From Neotamlana sedimentorum (GTDB lineage: Bacteria; Bacteroidota; Bacteroidia; Flavobacteriales; Flavobacteriaceae), in assembly GCF_000943565.1 (NCBI RefSeq), contig NZ_JTDW01000001.1:124001-188000 (forward strand): DNA of 64,000 nucleotides, written 5' to 3'. The notes below the pieces were generated by a model that ran no database searches, was not told the origin of the DNA, and was given only the letters and a program-made list of their open reading frames with translations. Made by a program: the position numbers and the translations under genes. Within the stretch, counting starts at the first letter, position 1; each line of letters opens with the position of its first letter. Below are positions 27,307 through 37,063 of this stretch, one piece after another.

Positions 27307-28124
27307 AAAACGGTTTTTAATAAATCGTGATACTGTTTGGTAATATGTATACCATTGTGGCCAGCATCTGTAATATAATACAAAGTGGTTTGCTCTGGTT
27401 TTATAGTTTGTAATTTTTTGGCATTAGTTTTAGGATTAACCAAAAAATCGCGTGTACCACAAAAAATAGTTATTGGGCAAGATACGGTTTTAAGGTATTC
27501 GTAAGATTTAATATCGTATTTCATAATCCATTTTGGTACAGGTGGTGCAATTTCGTCTGCAATTAAAGTCTGCCAAGAATAATAAGGAGCACCTAAAATA
27601 AGTTGTTTGGGCTTGTTTTTAGAAGCAACATAACTTGCTAAACCCGAACCAAGCGAAAAACCAAAAACAATAATTTCAGTTTCTTTATAGTCTTTTTTTA
27701 CAAAATTGTATACCTGTTGTACATCGCTTAAAAGTTCGTTGCTATTGGTGTACGCGCCGTCGCTTTTTCCGTAACCACGATAGTCAACAAAAAGCACATC
27801 GTAATTGTTTTCTAGATACAAATGTGCACGTGTTCCCCATTCGTGTATGGCGCCAGCATTACCGTGAAAGTATAAAAGAATGCCTTTAGAATTATTGGCT
27901 TTAAATTTTACGGCGTTTAAATTTATATTAGCATCAACCGGAATATTTAATTCTTCAAAGGGTTCTTTAAAGCTATATTTATAATTTTTATCTAAAACTT
28001 TAGGGTTGAAGAAAAAGCGTTCTTGTTTAAGATATAGAAATATTAAAGAAGCTACATAAAGTACAACAAGGGTTATAATGAAGCGTTTTAAAAATCTGAA
28101 AATTTTATAGAAGTTGATGCTCAA
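27303..28124 (-). CDS. Membrane-anchored alpha/beta hydrolase
   Basis: 273 residues. One N-terminal helix (about 13-32) anchors it. The oxyanion segment YFHGNAGA, nucleophile elbow GFSLGSG (S157), acid D226 in GTRDFLV and H256 in AGHNG form a complete triad. It resembles the BEM46/ABHD17-type hydrolases. Substrate unknown, perhaps a thioester or lipid ester. The start overlaps the end of the upstream GT-C gene by 20 bp, so they are cotranscribed. Confidence 0.85.
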   Translation of the reverse strand: MSINFYKIFRFLKRFIITLVVLYVASLIFLYLKQERFFFNPKVLDKNYKYSFKEPFEELNIPVDANINLNAVKFKANNSKGILLYFHGNAGAIHEWGTRAHLYLENNYDVLFVDYRGYGKSDGAYTNSNELLSDVQQVYNFVKKDYKETEIIVFGFSLGSGLASYVASKNKPKQLILGAPYYSWQTLIADEIAPPVPKWIMKYDIKSYEYLKTVSCPITIFCGTRDFLVNPKTNAKKLQTIKPEQTTLYYITDAGHNGIHITKQYHDLLKTVL

Positions 28125-29496
28125 TGGGTTTCTTTTTAAAAATTTCGAATAAAAATACGCTAAAAACGATAATATATTCTAAAGCTATAACCCATAAATT
28201 TTCAGATTTAACCATGGAGTTTAAATTTAAATAAGCCAAATAGCTTAAAATAATAACAAAACTCCAAACCAATGGAAATTTATATTTAGTAAAAACCGAT
28301 AAAATTAATAGCATAGCCAAATACCAAGGATGCACTGTTGTCGCTGTAAAATAATAGAATGATAAAGCTATTAACATGGCGCTAATTAGTTGTACAAATG
28401 TTTTGTTTTTTCTGAAAAAAGTAATGATTAAAACAAAGATTACTACTAGCAGCGAACTTACTTTTCCTATTATGGCAATTTCGTTGTAACCTCGAAATGC
28501 ATAACCTATTTCTCGCGCTACGTAATACAAACTGGCATTAAACTCGAAATTACTAAACCATAGCGCTACTGTTTTACTGTAATTATTTATAAATTCTGAA
28601 GAATAAAAAGGAACGAAAAGCAAAACTGTTGTAGCTAATACAATGCTGTAAAAAGCGGTTAATTTTAATAGTTTTAAAATTAATGATTTATTAGATGATT
28701 TATTGTTTACAAACCACTGAAAAAACAAAGGTAAAAATAACAAAGGGATGAGTTTGGTTGCTATCGAGCATGCAAATATTATGGCTGCTAAAATCCATTT
28801 TTTTGAATAAAGCAGGTATAAACTCCAAACTAAGAAGCATATCATAACACCTTCAAAATGCAAGTTTCCTGTGAGTTCTATTATTATAAACGGATTTAAA
28901 ATAAACCAGAATATGTTATACTCTGGAAGATTTAGTTTTGCTAATAGTTTTTTGCCAAAATGTAAGGTGCCAAAATCTGCAATAATTATTAAAATACGCA
29001 AAACTACAACTGAACCTAAAATGCTTTTATTAGCAAATAATGCCGCAATTACAAAGCATAATTGGTTTATTGGTGGATAGTTTGTAAAATGGCTAGCATT
29101 TAAGCCGCCCATGCCTTCACGGAGTTCTTGAGCTTGAGCTACTGGAAATTGGTTGTTTTGTATAAAATATTCTACGGTATTTAGGTATGGGTTATAACCT
29201 TGAAAAAGCATACGGCCGTCCCAAATAAAACGGTAAAAATCTTGTGATAAGTTTGGAATGGCGAGTATAAACAACGCACGAAAACTAAAAGCGAAAACGG
29301 TTAATGCTTTAGTGTTGTGTTTAAAAATGTTTACTATTTTATAAAATAGGTAAAATAATGCCGAGTATAGTGTTACTAGTTTTATATAATCGGTGCGGAC
29401 TAAATTGTATGCAAACGACCAATAAAATAACATGGAAGCAAGTACTAACAATAACGGAATTTTATAAGTTGTTATAAAGTTTTTGTTTAGTAACAT
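28105..29496 (-). CDS. GT-C-like mannosyltransferase, polytopic membrane protein
   Basis: 463 residues with about eleven hydrophobic helices. After the first helices a loop reads SQDFYRFIWDGRMLFQGYNPY, the Asp-containing pattern of polyprenyl-phosphate-dependent GT-C/GT87 transferases. It likely transfers a sugar to a lipid or glycan at the outer face of the inner membrane. It is downstream of two GT2 genes, separated from them by repeat copy B, and overlaps the hydrolase gene. Confidence 0.75.
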   Translation of the reverse strand: MLLNKNFITTYKIPLLLVLASMLFYWSFAYNLVRTDYIKLVTLYSALFYLFYKIVNIFKHNTKALTVFAFSFRALFILAIPNLSQDFYRFIWDGRMLFQGYNPYLNTVEYFIQNNQFPVAQAQELREGMGGLNASHFTNYPPINQLCFVIAALFANKSILGSVVVLRILIIIADFGTLHFGKKLLAKLNLPEYNIFWFILNPFIIIELTGNLHFEGVMICFLVWSLYLLYSKKWILAAIIFACSIATKLIPLLFLPLFFQWFVNNKSSNKSLILKLLKLTAFYSIVLATTVLLFVPFYSSEFINNYSKTVALWFSNFEFNASLYYVAREIGYAFRGYNEIAIIGKVSSLLVVIFVLIITFFRKNKTFVQLISAMLIALSFYYFTATTVHPWYLAMLLILSVFTKYKFPLVWSFVIILSYLAYLNLNSMVKSENLWVIALEYIIVFSVFLFEIFKKKPIEHQLL

Positions 29497-29518
29497 ACTT
29501 TAATTTTTGTTGTTAGCT

Positions 29519-29616
29519 GCGTTAGCGATTGCAACGGTTAGCTTTTGGCGAGGCGTGCATCGAGAGCCAAAACTATTAGTGTAAAGCGCGACCTCGAAGC
29601 TTCGGGGTAACGCCCA
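29519..29616 (-). repeat. Structured intergenic repeat, copy B
   Basis: 98 bp on the minus strand, starting TGGGCGTTACC and ending ATCGCTAACGC, with central TCGCGCTTTAC. Stems are CCCCGAAG/CTTCGAGG (imperfect) and TTTTGGC/GCCAAAA. It lies 18 bp after the stop of the GT2 gene and 22 bp before the GT-C start, inside a presumed operon. Confidence 0.75.
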
Positions 29617-29634
29617 AAAGTGTTACACCTAGAT

Positions 29635-31125
29635 TTATACTTTTGAGGCTAATGATTTAAAAAATACATAGCCAAAACCTACAAATAGCATTAAGTGAAA
29701 CGGAAATAAACCAAAATCGCCACCTTGATTGCCTACTATAAAGGCGCTATACATGCCAAACCCGAAATAGAGCATAAGTAAACCTTCGAAAATAACGTGA
29801 ACAGAGAGGTTTTTTTTCATATATTTGTTAGTTTTCCAGTTGTCTTTAAATTTAGTTAAATTGAATTTTGGCGTACGAACGAATTCACTTTTTTTGCCAA
29901 AATGACCTTCTAAAACGGCAATAGAATTGTGTAATGAAAAGCCCATGGCAATTGAGAAAAATACGAAAAACATGCCAACGTATTTAAAGAAATTTTTAAA
30001 CCCAGCGCCATAAATATTTTTGTACATATGCCAATAGCAAACAAAAAATATTACGGTGCTTAACACAAAAAAGCTCATGATGTAAAAGTATGGTTTTAAA
30101 TGTGCGTATTCGTTTTTTATGTACAACATTGGTATACTTAAAACACCAACAATAAGTACATTTAAAAACATGGTACTGTTTAATAGGTGTAATAAACCAT
30201 GCACTTTAGTTTTTGTAGAAATATCTGGAGATTTTATTACCCGACCAAGCATTTTTCTGAAGTTTTCAGCGCCACCTTTGTTCCAACGGAACTGTTGTGA
30301 CCGTGCGGCACTTATTACCACAGGTAATTCTGCAGGAGTTTCTACATCTTCTAAATATTTAAATTTCCAGTTTTTAAGTTGAGCACGGTAGCTTAAATCT
30401 AAATCTTCGGTTAATGTGTCTCCTTCCCAATTACCAGCATCTAGAATACATTGTTTACGCCATACACCCGCAGTGCCATTAAAGTTTATAAAATGCCCTT
30501 TACTGTTTCGCCCAACTTGCTCTAGAGTAAAATGTGCATCTAAAGCGAAAGCTTGAATTTTTGTAAGCAGTGAGTAATTACGATTTATATGCCCCCAACG
30601 CGTTTGCACAACACCAATTTCTTCATTTTTAAAATATGGCATTGTACGTTGCAACCAATCTGTATTTGGTAAAAAATCTGAATCGAAAATGGCAATAAAT
30701 TCACCTTTTGCAGTTTCTAAACCTTCTTTAAGAGCACCAGCTTTAAAACCTTTCCTGTCGGTTCTGGTAATGTGTTTTATATCTAAACCAGAAGCTTGTA
30801 ATTTTTCTATATGAGCTTTTGTTGTAACTATGGTTTCGTCTGTAGAGTCGTCTAGTACTTGAATTTCTAGTTTATCTTTTGGATAGTCAATTTCCGCAAT
30901 GTTATCTAACAGGCGTTCCATAACATACATTTCGTTATAAACGGGAAGTTGTATGGTTACTAGTGGAATTTCGTTTGGGTTAGAAAAGTTAAATTTTTCA
31001 CAATTATCTTTAGCTTTTTTAGCTCGTAAATAATTAAATAATAAATTTAATTGTGCCAATGCGTACATGAAAATAAGCAATAGCGAGATAGAGTAAATTA
31101 GAATAATAATAGATTCTAGAATCAT
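29635..31125 (-). CDS. Processive GT2 glycosyltransferase, cellulose-synthase-like
   Basis: 496 residues. One N-terminal helix, a cytoplasmic GT-A domain, then about four C-terminal helices. Motifs are complete: VLDDSTDET, FDSDFLP (DxD), TEDLDLSYR and QQFRW (QxxRW), as in processive beta-glycan synthases and glucosylceramide synthases. UDP-sugar dependent transfer at the inner membrane is expected; product unknown. Start overlaps the next GT2 gene by 4 bp. Confidence 0.88.
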   Translation of the reverse strand: MILESIIILIYSISLLLIFMYALAQLNLLFNYLRAKKAKDNCEKFNFSNPNEIPLVTIQLPVYNEMYVMERLLDNIAEIDYPKDKLEIQVLDDSTDETIVTTKAHIEKLQASGLDIKHITRTDRKGFKAGALKEGLETAKGEFIAIFDSDFLPNTDWLQRTMPYFKNEEIGVVQTRWGHINRNYSLLTKIQAFALDAHFTLEQVGRNSKGHFINFNGTAGVWRKQCILDAGNWEGDTLTEDLDLSYRAQLKNWKFKYLEDVETPAELPVVISAARSQQFRWNKGGAENFRKMLGRVIKSPDISTKTKVHGLLHLLNSTMFLNVLIVGVLSIPMLYIKNEYAHLKPYFYIMSFFVLSTVIFFVCYWHMYKNIYGAGFKNFFKYVGMFFVFFSIAMGFSLHNSIAVLEGHFGKKSEFVRTPKFNLTKFKDNWKTNKYMKKNLSVHVIFEGLLMLYFGFGMYSAFIVGNQGGDFGLFPFHLMLFVGFGYVFFKSLASKV

Positions 31126-31817
31126 TTTTTAATACTGTATTTAAAAATCCAACCAAGTATTTTTATGCCTGCAAATATAGCACCTTTTATGGTTCCTGAA
31201 ACTTTAGAGACGCCTATTCTATTACGATAATTTACTGGAATTTCGGTGTATGACAAATTTTGCTTTAATGCTTTAAGTTGCATTTCTACGGTCCAACCAT
31301 AGGTTTTGTCCTCCATGTTTAAAGCTATAAGTTTATTGTATTTTATAGCTCGAAATGGGCCTAAGTCAGTATATTTTGCGTTAAAAAATAATGACATAAG
31401 GTTGGTTGCTAGCCAGTTGCCGAAAATTTGAGGTAAAGTCATAGCGCCTTGTTCCCGAAGTTCTTTAACCCGGGCACCTATTACTAAGTCTATATTTTGG
31501 TTGGTTATTGGTTCTACTATTTTAGTTAATTCTTCTGGGTAATCGCTATAATCACCATCTAAAAATACAATAATATCTGGTTTTTCGAATTTATTTGCGA
31601 TATAATGCAAACCTTTTAGGCAAGCATAGCCATAACCTTTGTTTTTTTCGGTTAAAACTGTAGCGCCTGCCTTTCGTGCATTTGCCTCGGTAGCATCTGT
31701 AGAATTATTGCTAACCACAATAATTTCGTTTACATAATCTGGAATGTCTTTAATTACATAGGAAATGGAATCTGCTTCATTATAAGCAGGTATAATTACT
31801 GAAATATTAGTTTCCAT
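31122..31817 (-). CDS. GT2 family transferase, dolichyl-phosphate-mannose-synthase-like
   Basis: 231 residues. IPAYNEADSI at the N-terminus binds the nucleotide, and LDGDYSDYPEEL carries the DxD metal motif. The size and the C-terminal region fit enzymes that charge polyprenyl phosphate with a sugar. It could supply the GT-C enzyme at 28105. It overlaps both neighbours (4 and 11 bp). Confidence 0.87.
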   Translation of the reverse strand: METNISVIIPAYNEADSISYVIKDIPDYVNEIIVVSNNSTDATEANARKAGATVLTEKNKGYGYACLKGLHYIANKFEKPDIIVFLDGDYSDYPEELTKIVEPITNQNIDLVIGARVKELREQGAMTLPQIFGNWLATNLMSLFFNAKYTDLGPFRAIKYNKLIALNMEDKTYGWTVEMQLKALKQNLSYTEIPVNYRNRIGVSKVSGTIKGAIFAGIKILGWIFKYSIKK

Positions 31818-32289
31818 TATTGAGATCTCTTAAGCTATTTTCCTTTGTAAACGAACTAAAATCTGTCCATTCTTTTATTTTTTTTCCTAAAGAATATTTA
31901 GCTGCCGATACTAGTTTTTTATTTTTATACATGAGGCAATAGCCATTTTTTTTGTTGTTTTTAAGTTGGCATTTATGATTCATGTTTCCATTTTTATCAT
32001 AAAAGACCCACCAATTTATTTTTTGGTTGTTATTGTAATGGCCTTCGCTGGTTTTTGTACCCGCATCGTTATAAAACACCCAAAACTTTGTACGCTTGTT
32101 ATTTTTATAATGTCCGGCTTCTTTTAAATTTCCATTTTTATAGAAGGTTTTCCAATAGTCTATTTTGTTGTTAGAACTATCTACCCATCCAGCGGATTTT
32201 AAATTACCATTATCAAAATATGTTTTTTGATATTGTTTTTGCGCGATTGCAATATTACAAATAAGACTTATAAAAAATAAAAAACGCAT
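31807..32289 (-). CDS. YwqK/MORN-like repeat protein, secreted
   Basis: 160 residues. A signal peptide ends near AIAQ (about 16). Repeats of about 23 residues follow, of the type FYKNGNLKEAGHYKNNKRTKF, like MORN/YwqK repeats. The YwqK family is often labelled antitoxin, but no toxin is adjacent, so that label is doubtful. Its ATG shares one base with the stop of the polyferredoxin gene. Confidence 0.75.
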   Translation of the reverse strand: MRFLFFISLICNIAIAQKQYQKTYFDNGNLKSAGWVDSSNNKIDYWKTFYKNGNLKEAGHYKNNKRTKFWVFYNDAGTKTSEGHYNNNQKINWWVFYDKNGNMNHKCQLKNNKKNGYCLMYKNKKLVSAAKYSLGKKIKEWTDFSSFTKENSLRDLNNGN

Positions 32290-33878
32290 TACTTTTGATT
32301 AACAAAATTCATTAAATCGACATCATTGCCTAATAAAATGTCGTTAGAATTAATACGACCTTTCAAACTATCGTTTTCTAATTTTAAAACACCTCTTGGG
32401 CAAACTGCGCTACAAATACCACAACCAACACAACTTGAGCGTACAATATTCTCGCCTTTTTGGGCATAATGTCTAACATCAATTCCCATTTCGCAACTAT
32501 TGGAGCAGTTACCGCAAGAAATACATTGTCCGCCATTAGTTGTAATTCTAAATTTTGAAAATAAGCGTTGTTGAAAACCAAGTATTGCAGCCATTGGGCA
32601 GCCAAAACGACACCAAGAACGATTACCTAATATTGGATAAAAACCTGTGCCAATAACTCCAGAGAATATAGAACCAATGTAAATACCGTATGCCGATCTT
32701 AAAGCGCTGCCTTTAACAAAAAACAAATGATCTGTAGTACTAGTAAAATGCATAACAAGTAATAGGGCAATAACTGAAAATAAACTAATGGCGCCATACT
32801 TAGCATCTTTTGCTAATTCTTTACCTTTAAAATACATTACGCCTGCAAAGACTAGAGTTAAAAAGGCAATAACTAAGCTAATAAAAACGCCTTTGGTAAG
32901 CCAATATTTGGAGCTATCGGTGCCCAAATAAGAATATACCATTGCCGTAGTCATCACTACAGAAAATACCAGCACTAAATGAATTAGCCATCGCTCTATT
33001 TTCCAGGCATATAATTTTTTAGATGATAATTGTCTAAACGAATCACCAGCAGTTTCGGCTAATCCGCCACAACCACAAACCCATGAACAATACCAACGTT
33101 TTCCATATTTGTAGGTTAAAAATGGAGTGATTACAAAAATGGATATAATACCAAATAGTAATAAAGCTAAACCAATTGTGCCGTTTGAAATAAAACCTTT
33201 AACAGACCATTGATCGAAAATATAATAGTTTAGTGGCCAGATGCTTTTTAAGTCGTAATACGGTAAATCGTTGTTCATTACGTACATGAACTCTGGTATT
33301 AAAAAAGCAAAACCTAATTGAAAAAACATAACAGATATAGTTCGTAATTGTTGGTAACGATTATGTCTGTATTTTAAAATAAACTTATAACCAAATGCTA
33401 AAATGGCTATGGTGTAAAGTGTCCCATATACAAACCATTGGCTCGGATCTCTACCGCTTAATAATTTACTTAACGGATCGAAAAGTGAAATTAAACCAGT
33501 GTTTGCTTCACCATTTTGTCCTAAACCTAAATATTTAGGAAAGAAGTAAAGCACAATATAAAATGAGGTTAAAACAACACCTAAAATCCAGCCACCAATA
33601 CCACGAGATGAAATTGATTTAAACCAAACACCATCGTTTTTAATACCTTCTAATTTTGTTAAATAGGCCTCACGAGAATAAAAAATAGTTCCTACAGAAA
33701 TGAGTCCTAACGCTAGCGTTAAAAACAACCCTTTATTTGGGAAATTCGTGTTAAAAAGCGCTAGTGCTAAAATAACGAGACCAATAGAGCCTAAAGCTAA
33801 AGCTATTTTTTGGTTGGTGGTTATATTTAATGCATCTGGTTTTGCTAACGACATGCTTGTATTTAATTTATTGCTCAT
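32289..33878 (-). CDS. NapH/CcoG-like membrane polyferredoxin
   Basis: 529 residues with about ten membrane helices. Cys motifs are WVCGCGG and WCRFGCPMAA in membrane loops, and two C-terminal 4Fe-4S ferredoxin motifs: CISCGNCSNSCEMG and CVGCGICSAVCPRG. It should move electrons between cytoplasmic donors and a membrane or periplasmic acceptor. It starts 2 bp after the FAD/NAD reductase gene, its probable electron donor. Confidence 0.85.
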   Translation of the reverse strand: MSNKLNTSMSLAKPDALNITTNQKIALALGSIGLVILALALFNTNFPNKGLFLTLALGLISVGTIFYSREAYLTKLEGIKNDGVWFKSISSRGIGGWILGVVLTSFYIVLYFFPKYLGLGQNGEANTGLISLFDPLSKLLSGRDPSQWFVYGTLYTIAILAFGYKFILKYRHNRYQQLRTISVMFFQLGFAFLIPEFMYVMNNDLPYYDLKSIWPLNYYIFDQWSVKGFISNGTIGLALLLFGIISIFVITPFLTYKYGKRWYCSWVCGCGGLAETAGDSFRQLSSKKLYAWKIERWLIHLVLVFSVVMTTAMVYSYLGTDSSKYWLTKGVFISLVIAFLTLVFAGVMYFKGKELAKDAKYGAISLFSVIALLLVMHFTSTTDHLFFVKGSALRSAYGIYIGSIFSGVIGTGFYPILGNRSWCRFGCPMAAILGFQQRLFSKFRITTNGGQCISCGNCSNSCEMGIDVRHYAQKGENIVRSSCVGCGICSAVCPRGVLKLENDSLKGRINSNDILLGNDVDLMNFVNQK

Positions 33879-33880
33879 GG

Positions 33881-35185
33881 TTATGCTATTGTTAATTGGT
33901 TATTGTAGGCTTTTAAAATGTCTTTTTCGAATCGTTTGTAAAATTCTGGGTCGAAATTGGCTTCAGCTAAATGGTTCATTACATAGTCAATATCCCGTTT
34001 TTCGGTAAGCCATTTATCAAAAGTTTCGTGGCGCATTCTAATACCAAAAGTATTTATGCCTAAAAATTCGTTTGTGTTTTTGTTGTATGCTACGGTAATG
34101 CATTTGGTGTCGTCGTCGTGTTTCCAGTGGAAATGAGCTTCGAAGTCTTTTTTACTACGTTCGCTAAACACCCAACCATAGGTTTGGTATTCAATATCCA
34201 TAAATTTTGCCGAGTTAAACCAATGTCCTGGCTTGTATTCTAGTTTATTTCCGCAAATGGTTTGTGCTAGAGTTTCTCCCATCATTCGGCCGGTGTACCA
34301 AACCGCTTCAATAGGTCTGCGATTTCCAATGGCTTCATGCTGTTCGGCGCAATCGCCTATGGCGTAAACATCTTTTATGTTAGTTTCTAAAAAACGGTTT
34401 ACTTTAACACCACGGCCTACTTCAATTTTAGAATCTTTTAAAAATGAAATATTAGGTGTAACTCCGGCTGTTAGTCCAACAACGTTGCATTCAATTTCTT
34501 CACCTGTTTCATCAATAATTATAGATTTTACTTGTCCGTTTTCATCGGCTTTAATTTCTCTTAAATTACTAGAAAGGCGTAAATCGATATGATGATTTTT
34601 TATGTGTCTATTAATCATTTCACTTTCACCAGAAGGTAAAACTCCATTCCAGAAACTATCTTCGCGAACTAAAAAGGTAACGGGAATGCTTCGGCTATTT
34701 AGCATTTCTGCTAGTTCAATACCAATTAAACCACCACCAACAATTACAGCACGTTTACAAACTTTGTTATTTGGTGCATATGTTTCTAGGTTTTCTAAAT
34801 CTTGCTTGTGGTACATGCCTAAAACACCTTTGAGGTCTTGCCCTGGCCAACCGAACTTATTTGGTTTACTACCAGTTGCTATTACTAATTTATCGTAAGT
34901 AAGCGAATCGCCTTCGGCAAAATGAAGTGTCTTGTTATCGGTGTCTATTTCATTTACATAGCCTTTTTTTAAGTTGATTCTATTTTTCTCCCAAAACCAA
35001 TTTTCGTAAGGTTGCGTATGTTCAAACTTCATGTGGCCCATATACACATACATTAATGCAGTGCGTGAGAAAAAATATTCGGTTTCTGCAGAAATAATCG
35101 TGATTTTTTTATCGGATAGTTTTCTAATATGTCTGGCAAGCGTAACGCCCGAAATGCCGTTACCAATAATTGCGATATGTTCCAT
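33881..35185 (-). CDS. FAD/NAD(P)-dependent pyridine nucleotide oxidoreductase
   Basis: 434 residues. FAD site IGNGISGVTLA at the N-terminus, NAD(P) site IVGGGLIGIELAEML near 148-162, and the second FAD motif VYAIGDCAEQ near 276-285. It resembles rubredoxin/nitrite reductase-type flavoproteins, with no Cys pair for disulfide catalysis. It is the first gene of a minus-strand set with the polyferredoxin, so NAD(P)H electrons probably pass to that protein. Confidence 0.87.
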   Translation of the reverse strand: MEHIAIIGNGISGVTLARHIRKLSDKKITIISAETEYFFSRTALMYVYMGHMKFEHTQPYENWFWEKNRINLKKGYVNEIDTDNKTLHFAEGDSLTYDKLVIATGSKPNKFGWPGQDLKGVLGMYHKQDLENLETYAPNNKVCKRAVIVGGGLIGIELAEMLNSRSIPVTFLVREDSFWNGVLPSGESEMINRHIKNHHIDLRLSSNLREIKADENGQVKSIIIDETGEEIECNVVGLTAGVTPNISFLKDSKIEVGRGVKVNRFLETNIKDVYAIGDCAEQHEAIGNRRPIEAVWYTGRMMGETLAQTICGNKLEYKPGHWFNSAKFMDIEYQTYGWVFSERSKKDFEAHFHWKHDDDTKCITVAYNKNTNEFLGINTFGIRMRHETFDKWLTEKRDIDYVMNHLAEANFDPEFYKRFEKDILKAYNNQLTIA

Positions 35186-35375
35186 TTTTGTGTTTTTGAT
35201 GAATTTTAGGTCGTTATTAAAGTTAATAACTTAACAGCTAGCATTAATTTAGAAACCTTATAAATTAAGCGCCAAGTGTAAGGTTTAATACTTTTATAGT
35301 TCTTAAAATTATTTTAAAATTTTTGTAAGACAACAATTTTAGCTTCGACAGAATGCCTGAATTAAACTGGAAATT

Positions 35376-36086
35376 ATGAGAATTTTAAAATTTATTATTG
35401 TATTTGTTATAACATCTTCAGTATATGCTCAAAATGTTGAAAGTTTTTTTAAAGAGACAAATGCTTTTTTGCAAACCTATGTTCAGGATGGTAAAGTGAA
35501 TTATAAAGCTATTAATAATGATCCTTCTAAATTAAATAGCATTTTAGAACTTGCAAAAAACACATCAATTGATGCAAAAGATGCTAATACTTATCAAGCC
35601 TTTTGGATTAACGCTTATAACTTATCGGTTATAAAAGGTATAATAGATGTTTACCCTACAAAATCGCCATTAGATAATGATGGGTTTTTCGATAAAAAAA
35701 CACACGAATTAGCAGGAAAAAGTATCACTTTAAATGATATAGAGCACAAGTTACTTCGAGCAAAGTTTAAAGATCCTAGATTTCATTTTGTATTAGTTTG
35801 TGGCGCAGTAGGTTGTCCGCCATTAATTAATAAGGCTTATTTACCAAATACGCTAAATGCACAATTAGAAGCACAAACTAAATTAGCTATAAACGGTTCG
35901 TTTTTAATGGTAAATGTAAAAAAGAAGCGTGTTCAAGCTTCAGAAATAATGAAATGGTATAAAGAAGATTTTACCATGAATGGCACCACCGAAATTGACT
36001 TTATAAACAAATACAGAACAGAGGCTGTACCAGCAAACTCAAAAATTAGTTATTTCCCGTATAACTGGACATTAAATCAGCAATAA
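35376..36086 (+). CDS. DUF547 secreted protein
   Basis: 236 residues with a signal peptide (MRILKFIIVFVITSSVYAQ). The DUF547 signature includes FWINAYNLSVIKGI and HFVLVCGAVGCPPL. The second Cys/His region could be a papain-like or metal site; function is not established. A paralogue is encoded at 46798. It begins a plus-strand set of envelope genes. Confidence 0.88.
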   Translation: MRILKFIIVFVITSSVYAQNVESFFKETNAFLQTYVQDGKVNYKAINNDPSKLNSILELAKNTSIDAKDANTYQAFWINAYNLSVIKGIIDVYPTKSPLDNDGFFDKKTHELAGKSITLNDIEHKLLRAKFKDPRFHFVLVCGAVGCPPLINKAYLPNTLNAQLEAQTKLAINGSFLMVNVKKKRVQASEIMKWYKEDFTMNGTTEIDFINKYRTEAVPANSKISYFPYNWTLNQQ

Positions 36087-36121
36087 AAAAAGCAATAAGA
36101 AAAAGAAAAAATAAATAAAAA

Positions 36122-37030
36122 ATGAAAAAACTATCAACCTTATTATTAGCATTAAGTATTTCCTTTTTAGGATTTTCTCAAGAGGAAAATGAAACTTCAA
36201 AAAGTGTAATTCAAGAATATACACCATCAAAATTATTAAATAAAGGACAGTGGGATATTAAGTTTTTTAACAGCTTGTACACGCAAACAGAGCAAACCGA
36301 TGCAGGAAGTACTTCTGGTAAAATAGCTAGACAAAACTTTTTTACAAATACCACCGAAATTTATACCGGTGTTAGTAATAACTCAAGAATAAACGTTGGT
36401 GTTATTTTTCAAGTACGTGCCAATACTTATAATGGTCAAGGTGCATTTAGTGTGTTTAATTTTGAAAATAATGGTGTAGATGCCAGAAGTGGTGTAACAA
36501 CTATAGCGCCATCTATACGTGTACAACCAATTGCAAGTGTGCCTAATTTCTCTTTTACAAGTTCATTATATTTTGCTGTATTTGAAGACGAACCAGGTGT
36601 TTACCTAGATAAAAGAAGTACATTTTGGGAAACCAAGTTCTTTTACGATAAAACATTTGGTGGCGGCAAATGGCAAATTTTTACAGAAGCAGATTTTGGA
36701 TTTAACTTTGGTGAAAGTTCAACTGAAGCAGATGCTCTAACAGAAAACCAAGGCGAACGTTTTGCAAATAACAGCATGTTTTTACCTGTAAGTGCTTTTT
36801 TAAGTTATTTTCCTTCGGCAAAATCTACAGTATTTGTAAATGCCCAACAAGCGTTTTTAATCGATTTAGGAAACAACTTTTCACAACGTTACACGCAATT
36901 AGGTTTAGGTGGGAAATACCAATTAACACAAGCCTTAAATTTAGAGGCATCGTTTGGAAAAATTGTAGCCGGATATAACTTTCAAGGTTTAGGGCAAACA
37001 TTTAGTGTTGGGTTACGCGCCTTGTTTTAA
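36122..37030 (+). CDS. Predicted outer-membrane beta-barrel protein
   Basis: 302 residues, signal peptide ending at GFSQ (about 19), then alternating strands and a C-terminal SVGLRALF typical of an outer-membrane porin-like barrel. No recognised family. It follows the DUF547 gene by 35 bp and precedes the GH113-like gene by 33 bp, so an operon is likely. Confidence 0.7.
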   Translation: MKKLSTLLLALSISFLGFSQEENETSKSVIQEYTPSKLLNKGQWDIKFFNSLYTQTEQTDAGSTSGKIARQNFFTNTTEIYTGVSNNSRINVGVIFQVRANTYNGQGAFSVFNFENNGVDARSGVTTIAPSIRVQPIASVPNFSFTSSLYFAVFEDEPGVYLDKRSTFWETKFFYDKTFGGGKWQIFTEADFGFNFGESSTEADALTENQGERFANNSMFLPVSAFLSYFPSAKSTVFVNAQQAFLIDLGNNFSQRYTQLGLGGKYQLTQALNLEASFGKIVAGYNFQGLGQTFSVGLRALF

Positions 37031-37063
37031 TAATTGCTAAATTGGTGCATAAACAATATGTAA

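Noticed and set aside
31807-32289. YwqK-like protein as an antitoxin
   Set aside because: It is secreted, has MORN-like repeats and has no toxin neighbour; the family label is probably misleading.
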